This document shows positions 9,846 through 23,141 of a DNA stretch of 64,000 bases, piece by piece. The stretch lies in the NCBI GenBank assembly GCA_035610365.1, contig CM069433.1:167230882-167294881 (forward strand), written 5' to 3'. Origin of the DNA: Aquatica leii. Taxonomy: Eukaryota > Arthropoda > Insecta > Coleoptera > Lampyridae. The number at the start of each line of letters is the position of its first letter. Within the stretch, counting starts at the first letter, position 1. The notes below the pieces were generated by a model. The model was not told the DNA's origin, ran no database searches, and worked only from the letters and a program-made list of their open reading frames with translations. A program made the translations under genes and the position numbers.

Positions 9846-11955
9846 AAAGAAAATAATAAGAAAAATTATTTACTTTGACACACAATTGACCTACCCTGTA
9901 TCTATTTTTTTATAAAAATTAGAAAAAAGGTAATTAAGCAAAAATATTCGTGAAATCAATCACACTGTATAAATTACATTCGTAAATTATCGATTTAGTC
10001 GTTATTTATTTATAATTTTCTTAGTTTTAGTAAAATTAGATTTATTTATAAGTGTGTAATAGTTCAAATAAACTAAATTTTTGTTCATACCAATAGAGCA
10101 ATTAATGCCTCAACTAACAAACTACTAGTCGTTTTTTAGTTTTAGTCAAAAACAGATAATGGAAAATCTATAGTTACGCATAGTAAAATAAACGTCGATT
10201 CCTGTTACATTTTTATACAATGTGTTCACAGGTTACCAGATTTTTTGATAAAACATAAAATAAGCTTATATAGAATCTATTATTGCGTTTGTTATGTTAA
10301 AAATGCTTTAGTATAATTTTTGCGTCTGTATAAAATCTATTCTCGATACGCCCACTTTTCGTTGTTGAGTAGGGATAGAATGGCAAGTTTTAAAAACACG
10401 ATTTCATTTTTCTTCCAGTAAAGTTTGAAGAACGCATCATCTAGCGTTGTGTACGCCCAACAAAGCTTACACTGTGAAGTACTTTTATGTAAATATGAAT
10501 TATAATATTGTTGCAATCTGAGTGATATTCTATAGTTGGGGTAAACACTTATTTTTTTCATTGTGGTTTGATTTAATTCTTCCGTAATTGTCTCTAGTGG
10601 GTTTCCATACCTCTACACGTACTTATTATAATTTACAGATCACTAAGCTTAAATTTTTATTATTTTATTAAACTATGTAGGTAATAAAATTACAATGCTT
10701 TATTTGCTTCAACCCTTTAATGAGAACCACTATACTATTAGAATGTGAATAGGTGCGATCTTAAGCGGTCATTTTGGTTGAAGGCGAGTGTACAATAGTT
10801 GTCAATTTTCTATTTAAAGTAGATGTTGGTTTTTAATATGTAACCTAGGTCACCAACGTAAAAAACACATCGGTCATCAAGCTAAGACAAATATTGGTTG
10901 CTAATGTAGAATACAGATTGTTGCCCATATATATAAAAGTGTTACAGTTTAATGTTGAACCAATATTGATAGCCTATCAGCAAAAATTGTAATTTCAAAC
11001 AAGTTATAATTTAATTAAGCACAAATAGCTTTAATTAGTATCCGTGAAAATACCAGTATTATTTAAATTACATAAGTTTAATTAATGTTTTAGAAAAAAA
11101 AAATGTTACAAATAGCAAAACCAATTATACCAATATAAATCTAATTCATCTGCAAACAATATGGTAATGTTGTTTAACATTATGTTATGCACAGTACATT
11201 GAGCTTATGAATCAAATTAAATTTACTGCTTAGGTAATTAAATATATTCGTAGGCATAAATCTTACACTCTCAAAGCACCGTTTGCTTTATTAACTTTAA
11301 CAAAACGCACACAAGATAATGACGTTATTTAGTATTTAGTAATACATATAAATATGAAACTGACATGTTAACACCTAATAAATTTATCAAACGCCAGGTT
11401 TAACAATAGAAATTATATAAAACTAAATGATTATATTTTGTTGATAATAAAAAAAAAATATAAAAAAAGTATTATAGGCAAGGAAAAGAGGCGTTTAAGT
11501 ACAGAAGATGAATCGAATGTTATATAACTATACTTACAAGCAATTTTTTTGTTTTATATTTTTTAATCAACCGCTATTCAAAAACAGTAACTACTATCTT
11601 ACAAAAACCCAGCAAAATATGCGAATTAATTTAAACGACAAATTATGTCGACCAATAGTGATTAACTTCGTTAAAGTACATTTATGTTGTTGAAATTTTG
11701 GTTTCAATTTGCGTTGTTATTTTGGCATTTTATATTACTTTTTGTTTTTTTATTTAAATTTTGTCTTTTGTGTACAAATCTGTTCTTTTAGAACAGTCCA
11801 TTTCAATAAATAAAGTATTTTTAGTTTAAAATTGCTTATGTTTAATTTACAACACAAAATAATTTATTTATTGTTTTTATAGTACAAAACTAGTAATATA
11901 TTAATTAAAGTAACTTTGTATTACAATTTTATTTTATTGAAAACAGTACCTAAAA
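9846..11955. other. AT-rich spacer
   Basis: No family recognised. A minus-strand open frame at 10337-10561 (74 codons, with CKLCWAY and FFKLYWKKNEI) is less AT-biased than its surroundings and might be a transposon fragment, but I cannot assign it. The rest is A+T tracts. Confidence 0.4.
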
Positions 11956-11957
11956 AA

Positions 11958-12345
11958 ATGTTCATTCCGAAGCCCAAAACATTATTCGTAATGTCATTGA
12001 TTTTTTCGATAAATAAGAAGTAGCTTGTCAATGGATATATCTTATTGGAAGCGATCCTAAAGTTTTTGCAGCTGCAACAGAAAACTCCTTAAGCTTTTTA
12101 AAACTAGGATGTTATTACAAGAAATGCTGTAATACAAGTAAACTTAATCCAATTGAATTCATATGGTGTATTGTGAAAAGAAAAGTTGCATTGAATAATA
12201 TCGGATAACGAAGTATTGATATTAAACAGTTCGTTCGAAATTTAACAAATAAGGACTGAGAAAAGCAGTGCAATCTAGATTTATATTGTAAAAAAATGTC
12301 GAAAACAGATGGCTTAGTTGATAAAGTTGTACCTTTACTGTGAAT
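11958..12345 (+). pseudogene. Internally deleted DDE transposase relic
   Basis: An N-terminal block (NVIDFFDK, then KVFAAATENSLS, matching the HTH start of a Tc1/mariner-superfamily group) is fused directly to the C-terminal block KLNPIEFIWCIVKRKVALNN, where Glu of NPIE is the last catalytic residue. A tail of the type KMSKTDGLVDKVVP follows. The central catalytic region is missing, so this looks like a deletion derivative able to move only in trans, now also broken by stops. Confidence 0.5.
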
Positions 12346-12359
12346 AATGGTGATTTAGA

Positions 12360-13560
12360 TGAGCATGAGCAGAAAACCGAAAAAATCTTTAGGTAACAAT
12401 GAATAATCAGCTAATGAAACGAATTACACATTCGCGTATTAGTCATTTAGGTTGTCTTAGGTTTTTTAATTTAACATATCAGAAACATAATATTCTTTCA
12501 TCAGTACATAAAATAAAAAAAAAACAACAACCTGAAATTTAATTTTTCCAGTAATATTAGTCACAAACGACAAAGAAATAAAGACGGTAGTTCTTTGTCT
12601 GTGGAAATAATAAGCAGATGTTATAGTTGGAAAAATTTTCATAATGACGTCACGTCGCTATAGCTAAAACTGTCTACACCTTTGAGGGGTTGTATGCAAT
12701 AATTATACGTATTGTGTTACCACTTTTGTCTTGTCATTTGTTCTATTTCAGCTGCAGGTAGATTTAAACGGTGTTTCCCAGCCTAGTTTTTCATCGTTTT
12801 GGCGCCTTCTTAAATTCATTTTATAATTTAACACTACGAAGCTTATGACTCAATCGCTGGAACAACTGAGTTAGTCGTCGCTCTTTTAGTTACGAGAAAA
12901 ACCGCGTAGCACGTTGTTTATTTAAATGTTACCAAACTCAGCAGTGTACTAATAAAAATATCACGGTGATCTTTTAGCTAAGAAAATATAAAAAAATCAC
13001 ATACTGAACTATAATTAAATTAGTTTATCATAATTTAATTATGATTTTCTAAATTGCGTTTAAATAGTTAAAAGTGATTTAAAAAATTTAGATCAACTGT
13101 ACCTACCATAAAGCATTGAGTAATAATTTAAGAAGAGGCGCAAATAGTGTGTTAAAAATCGTACTGTAGTTTTATCTCTCTTGTTTCTCTTTTTTTTACC
13201 CGTCTTTACCCCCTCTTTTCATAAACTAATAGACTAAGACCTGCTGCCATCTGCAAAATCGTGGTTTTTATTTTGCGAACTTACTTATTTCTTATGAAGT
13301 ACCTTTTCTTATATTTGTGTTTACTTTACCGTTTACCTGTTCAAAACAGGTTAATATCATAAACAATAGCTTGTATTGTTACGACACAAGTCAATGTCAA
13401 ATAAACTTAAACAATTTCATGTTTTATATTTAAAAAAACAAACAAATATGTATATTTAAATATTTATTTATTCGCGTAAAATATAAATCGAAGACAGAGA
13501 TAACTAAAACAATGCAAATTAAATTAAAATTAAATTGTTAAAGGGATTCATTGTTATTGG
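12360..13560. other. Spacer, short hairpins only
   Basis: AT-rich. GACAAAGAA...TTCTTTGTC at about 12567-12601 is a 9-bp perfect hairpin. TTTGGCGCC near 12800 resembles the motif close to the 3' end of LTRs A-C, but no LTR termini are visible. Confidence 0.35.
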
Positions 13561-13570
13561 TCAATTTTTT

Positions 13571-14540
13571 TAATTATTCAAATTACCAGTCCACCTATAA
13601 AAAGTTAAGATTACAAAAAGTTTTTTAACTTACATTTTTTCGAACAATCTCAAATCTGAAAATTTGTAACTAGATAATTAAAAAAATGTAAGTTTTACAA
13701 AATGTTAAATGTTAATTATTTTAAAAAAGGAAGATGGTGCAATTTAGAAACAAATCTAAAAAAAAGTTAAGTTTAAAATCGTAATTGAAATTGGTTTGCT
13801 AGTTCAACAAAAAATTTGTATTTGATATTTTAATATAAATGAACTCTAGTAATTCAAGAATTTCCCAGTGAGCAAATTCCAGCTAAAACCGGCTTTTTTA
13901 AAACTACTTTAGCTTTTAAAGTTACTCTTTAGAACACTTATTGTGTTTGTGAAAAAACTGGAACCTCCATGAAGCGTTTAAGTAGCTAAAAATTCCGCAG
14001 TTATGTTGCTGTTAGGTAGCTCCTTTAATGCATTAAAATCGGGCTTATACAGCTCTTTGTGGTACTAGCAAAGCTTTAAAGAAGCTCTAAAGGAACCGTA
14101 AACCACCTTTCAGAAACAACTATACAGCTTAAATAGCTTTATTTTTACTACCTTTAAGTAGCTTAAAAATTAAATAAATATTTCATTAGAAAAAGAAATC
14201 TTGAAATCGATACCTTTACTTAATTTCTTAAAAAAATTGAGAAAAGTGATAAAGGAAAACCCATTGAAAGACCTAGATTATGTTTAAAAAATTGATTATC
14301 AAATTTATCACTTATTTTTACTGAATTTAGAAAGTAAATATATTTCTGAACACCAAAGATATGTTGATGACATTTTTTGTATTTAAAAAAGTTATAAATA
14401 TTTTTTGTAGACTTTTCTGAAGATGAGCATCATTATTTTAAAGCTCGAAACATATGTAAACGAATTTGTTATTAGTGGACTGGTAATTTAAATAATTTTA
14501 AATTAAAATTAATGTTAAATTTCTGAAAGAATAATTGACC
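13571..14540 (+). mobile_element. Small PLE derivative with inverted ends
   Basis: TTCAAATTACCAGTCCAC near 13577-13594 recurs inverted at 14475-14492. Near the right end RYVDDIF (14357-14377) is the intact RT active-site box of a PLE. It is followed by CTGAAGATGAGC...GCTCGAAAC (14417-14451), a hammerhead-like arrangement seen in PLE terminal repeats. The middle (about 13870-14160) is rich in AGCT-containing short inverted repeats. I infer a strongly deleted PLE with an inverted terminal piece on the left, like copy A. Family differs from A and B. Confidence 0.5.
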
Positions 14541-16454
14541 ATTCATCATAAAAGGATTTTTGACGGAGAATCCATTTGTATCACTATGTTGCGTAGTTTA
14601 GTCAAAACTTAACGGCTTGACGAATTTGAGAACACACTGTGGTCGTTCCACTATCTTCAAAATATTATAGGACGTATCTTCAACTATAAAACATATATTA
14701 AAAAATTACGTATTATTGCTTGTCTACTTATACCTTCGTTTAGTAAACTGGAGCTGTAGAAAGAATAAATTTATTCGTCTTCACGATCGTCATCAATAAA
14801 TAACAATCGACGTTTTCTTCCATATGTTTGAAAAACTACTACATTTGAGTATCTTAGGTTGATGTTCATATCAACAATTACAGCTTCTGTAAAAAATTAT
14901 ATTAAATAAGCCCAAAAAGTAAAAAAAAAATTAAGTTGTTAGTATTTTAAAAATAAAGTTTTGAAAATGCAATTAGTATTAGTATTTTCAAAATTTTTGC
15001 GATTTTTTTTAAACAATTGTAAAAATATTTTATGTATTGTTGGATTTGTATTGAAGTGCTTTCAGCATGCTAAAATTAACATAAAATTTTGTTTATAATT
15101 TTTTTTATTTTTTAAAAAACTAAGTATTTATTAGACAAGGTGCTAAAGAAATGCGGCCCTAACATTTACAAAAAACCATATTTGTATTCGACATGCCAAC
15201 ATCAACAAAAAACATTTAAAGCAATGGCCAGAGCGATTATGCAATTACGATGAATCGATCATTATGCAAAATAATGATCGCGATATCAAGCATCTGTACA
15301 ATAACGATCGCAATCATTGATCGCTTATAAAATAACAATTACGGTTGTGGAAAAAAAATTAATACTTTTAATTATCGCATAAACAAATAAGACTAATATA
15401 ACACGATTTTAACTATAATATTTACTTTAATAAATGTATAATAAACTTAAAGTATGCAGGTAGTTCACGGAAAATCGTAAAATTTTGTGTAAGTAGGTAA
15501 ATAACCCCTTTGCTCTTTTCCTCGTAAGAATTTTAAACCACATACAGATTTTTTAATAAAAAAGTAACATGAATTTAAACATTGAATTATATTTTTTTTG
15601 TTTACAGAAATTTAACAATGCATTCTTTTCATAGAGAATTAGAAAACTCTTCTAGTAAAGAACGTTTGTAAAATTTGTGTCACACATTCAGCATTTAGGG
15701 AAAAACATAGCTTTATATAAACACCAAGGTAAATCATAAAAACACGGGAAGTTAAAAACAATAAGCATTAACTACAAATGACAATACGTATTTGAAAAGA
15801 ATTGCAAATTTATTTTTAATACATAAATCTTATGTTTGAGACAAATATATATCAACACGAGTTATGACTAATTACTCAACAATCTTTTTAGGGTCAATTT
15901 CAAATAGAAACATTTAATTTACGAAAGAACGACACTTATTTTTTAATATGTTGTTTATTAATGCTTTAAACTATTTGTTCGTAAGTTTGCATCAGAATTC
16001 AAATAGCACGTCATGTTGAAAAAAAAACATCACAGTAGTATCTATTTTCTGTGAATTTTTGTAAATATTTTTTTTAAATCTAACTATGAACAAATTTTAA
16101 TTAATTTATTGTTTAGAAACAATATTAAAAAATACTTAGATATGTTGATTTTCAATACTCCAAACGTTATTGTATCCCGGAAAACGAAAATCGAATGTTT
16201 ATGGCTAGATGTATGACTAACTTTACACGAGCGACTTTTTAGCAACAGTCGATTACTAATTAATTCCATGATTGCGATCATTGATCGTGGAAAATAATAG
16301 CGATCTCAGCTACTGATTTACAGTAATTATTTTAAGTTATTGTACAATTAAGTGCAACAAGAAGAAGAAGAAGAATCCGGACAAAGAGATTCTCCGATGC
16401 TAATTTAAACCATTTTTAAACGTTTGGTAGAAAAAAAAATTTAAAAATATTTAC
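14541..16454. other. Spacer, AT-rich
   Basis: Contains GATCG-rich short repeats (about 15250-15330 and 16258-16300, both with ATGATCG or ATTGATCG blocks) and an (AAG)n run at about 16361-16374. No coding sequence recognised; the minus open frame 16084-16281 has no motif. Confidence 0.4.
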
Positions 16455-16725
16455 CTGATTGAAGGTGTAGAACAAGAACTGCAGTGTGTTTAAAATTTCC
16501 TTTTGTTGTTATACATTATCTCCGAAGATGCTTCTCACAAATCTTCTTTTGTTTTAAATCTTCCAAGTTCATTGTGGCAATGTTTATATTTCCACAGTTT
16601 TTTTAACATTCTTTAGCACGCACTTTATCACTAATAAAAAACTTAAGAAAACTAGTACCTTTGTTTTCGGTATTATTATTTTCACAATTAATATAAACAC
16701 AACCGTGATTTGTAATTTTTCCCAT
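16455..16725 (-). pseudogene. THAP-domain exon (P-element-like or host THAP), with splice donor
   Basis: Starts at ATG 16725 and reads MGKITNHGCVYINCENN, giving the first two Cys of the C2CH zinc module. KGTSFLKFF, MNLEDLKQKKICEKHL (third Cys and His) and finally FKHTAVLVLHLQS follow; the last matches the AVPTL-type motif that closes THAP domains. The frame ends exactly at CAG/GTAAAT (donor GT at 16454-16453). Two in-frame stops, one after RAKEC and one after LRR, make it non-functional. THAP domains occur in P-element transposases and in host regulators; no transposase body is recognisable downstream on the minus strand. Confidence 0.6.
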
Positions 16726-19335
16726 TTTAAAAATAAATCAAAAATATATTTACACTTAAACTAAACAAAAGTTCAAACAAACATTACTACTACCAGAATT
16801 TTAAAAATCCTATCGCAATGTTAACCGAAGAAAAACTTTCAATTCAATACCGAAGTTTACAAGTCGACAGACACGCAAGAACTGAAAAATCTCGATCCAA
16901 TACAAACGTGGCGACCTCTACATCTCGATCCAATCAGTCGATACGATATCGCCCCTTAAGTTGCATTTCTTCTTACATTTATTATTCAATGCATAAAGTA
17001 ACAAATTTGGAAAACTAAAGTTCAAAAATTGTAACATAATACGTTTGTATAAAAAAAAAACAAATGTTCATTCTAGTAAACGCATAGCAAAAGTTTATTA
17101 CGAACAACTAATATATACAATTAATCTTATCTTGTTATTTTTGAATCCCAAAAAACTATAGAATTACTATAGGCAACCCAACTTACAATTGCATTAAAAG
17201 CGTCTACTTTGTTCTCTTAAGAAGTAACAAAAAATGTCAATTGTTGTGTTGAATTACTTTTGAAGTAGCACACACATGCGTTAATCGGATAAAGTTTAGG
17301 AGAAGTATACATAAATAAGAAATCGATAAAATATGGTAATATGAAAGTAAAAGTAAAAAATCCAGTACGACCAGTACGTAAATTATGTAAAAGTAATCTC
17401 ACCGTTTAGTTTGGCATTATCTTTAACGTATATTTATAATTCTTAAGAATATCAAGGTAACCATTTAAATCAAATAAATAACTACTGTATTCAGTTTACA
17501 GTTATGTGACCCAGCAATTTAGAATGTGTATGTTCTCTAGTTTTAAAACATTTTTATTTAACTTTATACATAAACAAAATACACTTATTTAGACTTAACC
17601 AAATGTATTTAAAAAATTCTACATTATTAATTTGTTACGTCATTCCAATTTGAGTAAATATTAAGTACTGACGTAATAGAATAAACAAAAATTGTGTAAG
17701 ATATTGTAAATATATATATAAAATTTAAAAATATTATAAAAAACTGTTTTCTTCTTTATATGTATTTTGATTTATAAACTAATTTCTAAGAGTTATTTAC
17801 AAACTACGGTTTATAGGAAAATCCAAAACCTCAATACGTAAATTACTGAAAGTAATTTCTGAGTAATAGTAGATCTTATATTATAAACTACATAAATACA
17901 TTAATTTCTTTTATAACAAAAATTGTCTAAATAACATTACTTTCTACGAAAAGTAGCACTAGAATAATTTGATATGTAACATTTCTATGTTTTTAAACAA
18001 CAACGTGCAATTAAACTTTCTTTTTGTATGATAATTTAAAAAAATAGTTGATCAATATAAATATTTTTATTTAATTTATAAATACAGTCGTAAAATACTT
18101 AAAAAGTTTAAATTAATGATTTAAACATTTTTTAATACAATTTACTGTCAATACGAACTTCAAGGTCTAATGGAAAACAAAGAAAAATCTTGGTACATTA
18201 CTAATGCTGTATTCTCTTTAGATAACGACCTTTAAAAATGTAAATGAAACAAAAAAGAGAAACATAAATTCCATTGTAAAATTTTTTAGCATATGCTTAT
18301 AATTCAAATTTTGCGCACTAAATGCATAACTTTACAATACATCTCTTTTCTATTAAAAACTAACATTTAAATACTAATTTTAATTAGAAAAAGTGTAATA
18401 AATATATCCTAATAAGTGAAGAGAAATTTATAATTTTTGTTTTTGTACATCCTATTTTTGACATTATAAATGTTTACAGCAACATTCCTGGGCAAAACTT
18501 CCTGCAGATACAAGCAGAGTTACATTAACTTCTTCTTTAAATGGCTAATATTTTTGCTGCTATTTAAGGATTATTTCGAACTGAGCTTCTACGTTACTTT
18601 TTGCCACATTTGACAATTTGCATCTACATGTTTCTTAAAAGTAATGACGTCCTGTATAGTGGAAAAGATACGGTAACTTCAATACAATAAACAACAGAAA
18701 AAATCCTATCACATTTATTTAAAAAAATAAAAATGACATCAATATGTTAAAAAGCCTTGTATGGCTTCTCGTGCTGTATAAATTTTGCCCAGTCGTAAAT
18801 ATCACCTACGAGTCAAACACTGGTTATCATATTTCTGTTTCTAACGTTAAGAAAACAGCACGTGTGCTAACGCCATGTCTAGTGATTTGTACATTATAAG
18901 TATCGTGGAACATCCTCGCTATTAGTGGGTAAATCAATTACGAGATTGATGTGTTACATGTGAGAGATTTGCTGGGGTAACAATGCATGTTCCATTTTAC
19001 GGCGCAATTTAATTTCCGTTTTTATTATTATAGTAAGTTTGGTCACCTGGACGTGTTTGTTACTTTAGAAAATTTGACTGATAAATAAACACGAATATAA
19101 AAACTAAACCATCTCAATTATAACTTAAATATGTCAGAAACTAATTTATGTTAGATGGACAATTGAAATCAACGTTTGTATATCTTCTACTCAGGCAGAT
19201 ACTTACGAAGAATTGGTGGCACAGCTGATTGCCTATGTATCAGATTGATTTTCAAAAATTTTAAGGAGATGTTTTGGATACGACATTAACTAATCGCATA
19301 TTAAGAACGCTAAATAAATACTTTGCTTCTTATAT
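16726..19335. other. Long AT-rich spacer
   Basis: The plus open frame 16818-17018 (66 codons, SRSN-rich) is of moderate composition but unrecognised. A less AT-rich island at about 18480-18960 has no assignable reading frame. Nothing else is supported. Confidence 0.35.
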
Positions 19336-19899
19336 GAGAACGTCTTCTGAGTTTGGACCGTGTCGAAATTGCCAACGTTTTGGCCACTTTCGTAAGAGAC
19401 TTTATTAAGGCGTGACAGAAATCGAAGAACTCAAACAAGCAACCGAAATCTAACTAAAAACTTCTCAAAAATTAGGTAATCAACTTGTAAACCACACCAG
19501 GTTCTAAACTCTAAAAAGGCGAGAAAGAAAACGATAAACTTAAAAAAGCAAGCGAGAATCTAGCAAAGAACCACTACAGTGTTAAATAATCAAGCCAGAT
19601 TCTAAACTCCATAGAAATGACTTAAGAAAAAGTAATCACCGGATACAAAGATTAAATTGTCACAGCCGGTGGAGCCCGACTCTGATTGGGTTACGGTCGA
19701 AAAATAGCGTGTTTTCGATAAAAGAACAATGACAGAGAACCAAAGAGGGGCTCGAAACCATGATCACGATTAAAGTTATTAGGGTGTTTGATGATTTTTA
19801 TTTTTTTTTGGATTTTTCCATTGAAGCAAAATTGAGATTTAGTAATCACCAAAACGTTATCAAAATATATACTTAGAAATATGCGTTTTACTTATTCAA

Positions 19900-22524
19900 C
19901 GATCATGTTCTAAAATGTGCGTAAAGACAGAACGACCAGTTTTCCAGTGTTGACTAAACCACATGAAGAAGGAATTTCGTATATAACTTCAAATGAAAGT
20001 GTAGAAAATTTGTCCTTAGAAACAGAAAGAATCTGAGAGATTTTGCCTGTTAAGTTCAATATGGGTTTAAAATCATTCTTACAAAGAAGTTTCTCTATTT
20101 GTTTTGTAACCTTGTGAATGTAGAGTAAACATTTTGTATTTGATTCGGAAGTAGAAATGTCCTTAGGTAATCGAGCATTGTTCGCAAAAATTCTAGTAAG
20201 ACGACGAGTTTCGAGTCTAGTTTCTCAGATTGGCAAATAGAAAAAATGCGACAAACCAAAGATTTAATAACAGAACATTTCTGTGTTGGTGATGATAAGT
20301 CAAAGCAATAAGGTATCTATCCGTATAAATGAATGACCAAAAGTCCGTCGGGCTTATGAGTCACAAGAACGTCCAATGGAAGCAAATCGTTAGTTTCGAT
20401 TTCTATAGTAAATTTGATATCTAGGTGTTTATTGTGTTGTTGATAAAGAAACAACTTGAGATGACCATGAGACCAAACGTGTCGTCAACATACCTAAACC
20501 AAACTTTAGCTTTTAATATTGATGATTATAAAGTAACAATTTCAAAAGATTCCATACAAATGTTAGTTACAACAGGTGATAGAGGAAAACCTATAGCATC
20601 TGTTACGTGCAAAATTTTCATAACGTAATACCCTGTATATCGAATTAAAATTAGATTACGGTTTTGACGCCCTCTGCCGATCTTTCTGGTTACTGACATG
20701 TTGCGGAATTCATTTTGAAGCTGTCAACTACCTAAGACGGTCTGTGTCGTGAAATGACCTAATCCAAAGATTTTTAGTATATCCACTGTGATGGACAAGA
20801 AATTATAAGTTAATTACGAATTTATCGTAATTTATTCGGCACAGGGTAAGATATTTGCATCCGGTTTGTTAGGATTCTTTTGTAATTTCTTTATTAATTT
20901 GATAGCCGTTTCGTCACGCTTCGACCACATGTTCGATTTAATAAAAGAACAATGAAGAATTAATACTATTGATAAATACCGTCACTGAACGCTTAAGATT
21001 CTGGAAGGCATATTATCCACAACGAAAACGAAGTCTTGACCAGCATTTGCCTTTGAGATGTTATTTCTTATACGCCAGTCGATTGCGATACCCACCTTTT
21101 CGTAATCGCAAATAACAGCATTCGATACAACGGGTTTTTATATCTTATTTCCTTTATTATTAACGATTTTGTAGCTTCCTATCTTCGTGAGTTATTGTGT
21201 TGACACGATTTGCTATTCAATATCTATTCCAGGCTCACTTACCGGGGAAAACGTTTTCTTCGCTCAAGTAGGTACTGGATTGTGGGTAAGTTTATTTAAT
21301 TATTTTTTCGCTGTCAGAAAAGTCACTCACGGAACTTTTGTTTATGTTAATTTCCGTAATTACGATTATTGTTGCAATACCATTAAGGTAATTTCATTAA
21401 TCATTTTGTGTGTATCGCATGCTGTGTACAAACGATATTTATTACGAAATTTTCTTCGTTATTCGCTTCGACTTAACTGATGTTTTGTCTGTTGCCGATA
21501 CTTCTGGCATTTATGAATTGAGAATTAGATATACTTTTGTTAATATTCTACGTTACTAAATTAAAGTTTTTATACCTGTTAATCTTTCTTTTATGGTAAC
21601 ATACCTTTCTCTTTTAATTGTGGTTACCCGAACACCAGAGTAACAAGGATTACGAACCTAAAAATTCGTAACAAGCTTGGACCGTCTGTCTTGATCGAGG
21701 CAGAAGTGTTAATTATAAATGATATGGCGCCCTTAATTATTATACACATCTCCGACTGTGTGAGTTGGCCGTGCAAGGTTCATAAGACCTAAAGCTTGTA
21801 ACACAGCACCGGAACCGGTTTATAAAACTTGTTATGAAATTAGGAATAAATTGGTGATAAACACTTATCAATAAGAGAAACTAAACTAAGGTTTTTGCCA
21901 TGTTGAGACAAAATCTGTTCGATGATAATAAGCGAATCCATAATAGGAATTTTGGTAAAAAGTGAAGTGGCATCGAAATTCACAAGATCTTGGTGTTTAA
22001 GTTTTAAATGTTGAATGAAATGCTGAGAGTTAAGGATATGAAAAAAAAATTTACCTGTAAATTCGCAAAAAATGTTGGTTGGCTTGTAGGTAGGAGTTTA
22101 CATATTACTGACGATAGGTTCTGAAGTGAGAGTCAAACTAGATAAATTAACGACCGTTTTCAAGTAGTTAGTAGTGGATGAAACTTTATGATTCTTAGAT
22201 TCCAATAATTGAAACTTTTTGAGACGACCTTCAATGGTTGGTCGTAGAGAGGTATCACACTGCTGGTAAGTAATGTTGTCAAAGGGATTCTAATCATCAC
22301 GGGATAGTGTTGGCCATTTTAAGATGATAAATGAGATGTTTTGAAATGATATCCAACTCTCGTCCGGTTTGCTTAATCCGTTCACGTATCAACGCTAGAA
22401 TAGCACGGTGTAGAATGTTTTCAGAAAAACGTGTCTTAATTTTGAAGAATGCAGAAATAATGTTGCGGTCACGACAGCGACTAAAAAAATTTAAAGTGCA
22501 CAAAAGTTTACAAGTTTGTGTCAA
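19900..22524 (-). pseudogene. PLE RT and GIY-YIG pseudogene (copy B)
   Basis: Read downward: FFSRCRDRNIIS and RERIKQTGREL (22297-22524) match the N-terminus of copy A. VNFDATSLFTKIP near 21930 is RT motif A, which copy A has lost. Sequence continues to the GxxMGSPLSPV region, where LTR B is inserted just before the Pro-rich box. Beyond the LTR (20600 downward) come the palm and thumb remnants and YEIPSSCGLVNTGK near 19960, where the YIG of the nuclease has become NTG. Frameshifts and stops are frequent. Confidence 0.8.
20601..21803. mobile_element. Solo LTR B (same family as A), nested in PLE B
   Basis: Begins TGTTACGTGC and ends GCTTGTAACA, closely similar to 7138-8087 but with about 255 bp more near 20810-21060. 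Flanks are CATC (20597-20600) and CAGC (21804-21807). Comparison with the unbroken site in PLE A (GGTGCTGCTATGG) shows that four bases were duplicated and that one has since mutated. The plus open frame 21187-21480 inside it is fortuitous. Confidence 0.85.
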
Positions 22525-22540
22525 AGTTTGGAAAATAATT

Positions 22541-23141
22541 TAAACATTATTTTTTTTTTTTTTTGAGTCGGCATCAAGAGGAACTAGCAATAAACGCAAC
22601 CTGCACGACAAGACATTGTTTTTGAAATATTAATTTTAAAAACATCTACAGGTTTTGTAAAACACTTCAGTTTTAAATTTACCGACATTGCTAATAAACA
22701 GACAATACGTTGTGTAACTTCCTTGAAGATGATGTCACATACCCAATGAACTCCGGGATCTGTTTTACTCTAGTCGAAATTTGCACAATTGTTGATCACA
22801 GTAGATGACTCACACCTCGCTATAATTTTTTCTATCAATAATCACGTAATTTTATCCAATTCTGTAATTAAGTATTAAACTTTAAGCATTGTTAATTTAG
22901 TGACCGTATTACTTACATTAGTATTTAGCTACCAGGAAGCTATCTAAAGATCAGAATTAATAATTAATTTTTAGTCGAAGTTATAAAACGCTTTCAGTTT
23001 TATGTTATAAAATTGTTGAATACTTAGACTGTATTTCAATCAAACTTTTTTAATTGTTTTAAACATAGTCAAAACCAGATGTTTGCACACGTCGTTGCAC
23101 GTAAACTTACATACTCTGCAAGTCCCGGGAATAACTTCGGA
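22541..23141. other. Spacer
   Basis: No recognisable feature. A poly-T tract at about 22547-22564 marks the truncation border of PLE B. Confidence 0.4.

Larger units (their letters stand above)
19345..22540 (-). mobile_element. Penelope-like element copy B, split by LTR B
   Basis: Same family as copy A, opposite strand. The 3' pseudo-LTR lies at 19345-19620 (with the complement of GTCCAAAC and of the GAAACG region). The 5' coding end stops at about 22540, where similarity to copy A at about 4700 ends at a poly-T tract, so the 5' end is truncated. The RT coding region is interrupted by a 1203-bp solo LTR at 20601-21803. Confidence 0.85.

Noticed and set aside
21187..21480. 97-codon open frame
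   Set aside because: It lies wholly inside solo LTR B and is not kept in LTR A.
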